15,822 nt of DNA, taken from the NCBI GenBank assembly GCA_001701075.1, contig DAAK01000022.1, positions 250 through 16,071 of the forward strand, given 5' to 3'. The position numbers and the translations under genes are program-made. The notes beneath the pieces are model-generated. The model worked only from the letters and a program-made list of their open reading frames with translations, was not told the origin of the DNA and did not search any database. This stretch comes from Bacteroidales bacterium GP3. GTDB taxonomy: Bacteria > Bacteroidota > Bacteroidia > Bacteroidales > Muribaculaceae. Shown piece by piece: positions 15,822 to 15,822 of this stretch (position 1 is the stretch's first letter; each line of letters begins with the position of its first letter).

Positions 15822-15822
15822 G

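Noticed and set aside
1..15822. Mobile element, prophage, toxin-antitoxin or CRISPR content
   Set aside because: No transposase, integrase, terminal inverted repeats, phage structural genes, toxin-antitoxin-like small gene pairs or spaced identical repeats were seen. All genes fit a normal Bacteroidales chromosome.

Overview
The window looks like a chromosomal segment of a host-associated member of the order Bacteroidales (phylum Bacteroidota). The evidence is a full-length type IX secretion (T9SS) translocon gene of the SprA/Sov family, a C10 (streptopain-type) peptidase with a C-terminal T9SS-like sorting tail, a GH53 endo-galactanase with a similar but shorter tail, and several promoters matching the Bacteroidota -7 motif TAnnTTTG. 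A family such as Muribaculaceae or Prevotellaceae would fit, but no taxonomic marker here fixes the genus.

Layout, left to right. (1) 1-2841 (+): C10 peptidase whose 5' end lies outside the window. A bidirectional terminator at 2883-2921, with a partially duplicated arm, separates it from (2) nhaD, 2959-4296 (-), a Na+/H+ antiporter with a recognisable -7 element at 4358-4365. (3) 4476-5726 (-): secreted GH53 arabinogalactan endo-beta-1,4-galactanase. (4) 5767-6270 (-): GNAT N-acetyltransferase. (5) 6287-6892 (-): recR. The spacing (16 bp recR to GNAT, 40 bp GNAT to GH53) allows one leftward transcript recR-GNAT-GH53. (6) A compact 53-bp divergent promoter region built on a perfect 11-bp inverted repeat drives recR leftward and (7) ruvA, 6946-7527 (+), rightward. 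(8) 7554-15074 (+): sprA/sov, which starts with GTG 26 bp after ruvA and fills almost half of the window. (9) 15075-15343: a 269-bp gap with a terminator hairpin and then a run of further stem-loops, including a 15-bp one. (10) 15344-15790 (+): a small exported thioredoxin-fold protein lacking both CxxC cysteines and the cis-proline, closed by a strong intrinsic terminator at the window end.

Functional links: SprA/Sov is the outer-membrane pore of the T9SS, and the C10 peptidase and possibly the GH53 enzyme carry tails of the kind that route cargo through that system, so pore and likely cargo sit in the same neighbourhood. RecR (recombinational gap repair) and RuvA (Holliday-junction binding) are DNA-repair partners transcribed from back-to-back promoters. 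No mobile element, CRISPR array, tRNA or rRNA was found. Most of the window is ordinary core genome; the less ordinary parts are the redox-dead thioredoxin-like protein, the structured gap in front of it, and the symmetric recR/ruvA promoter.
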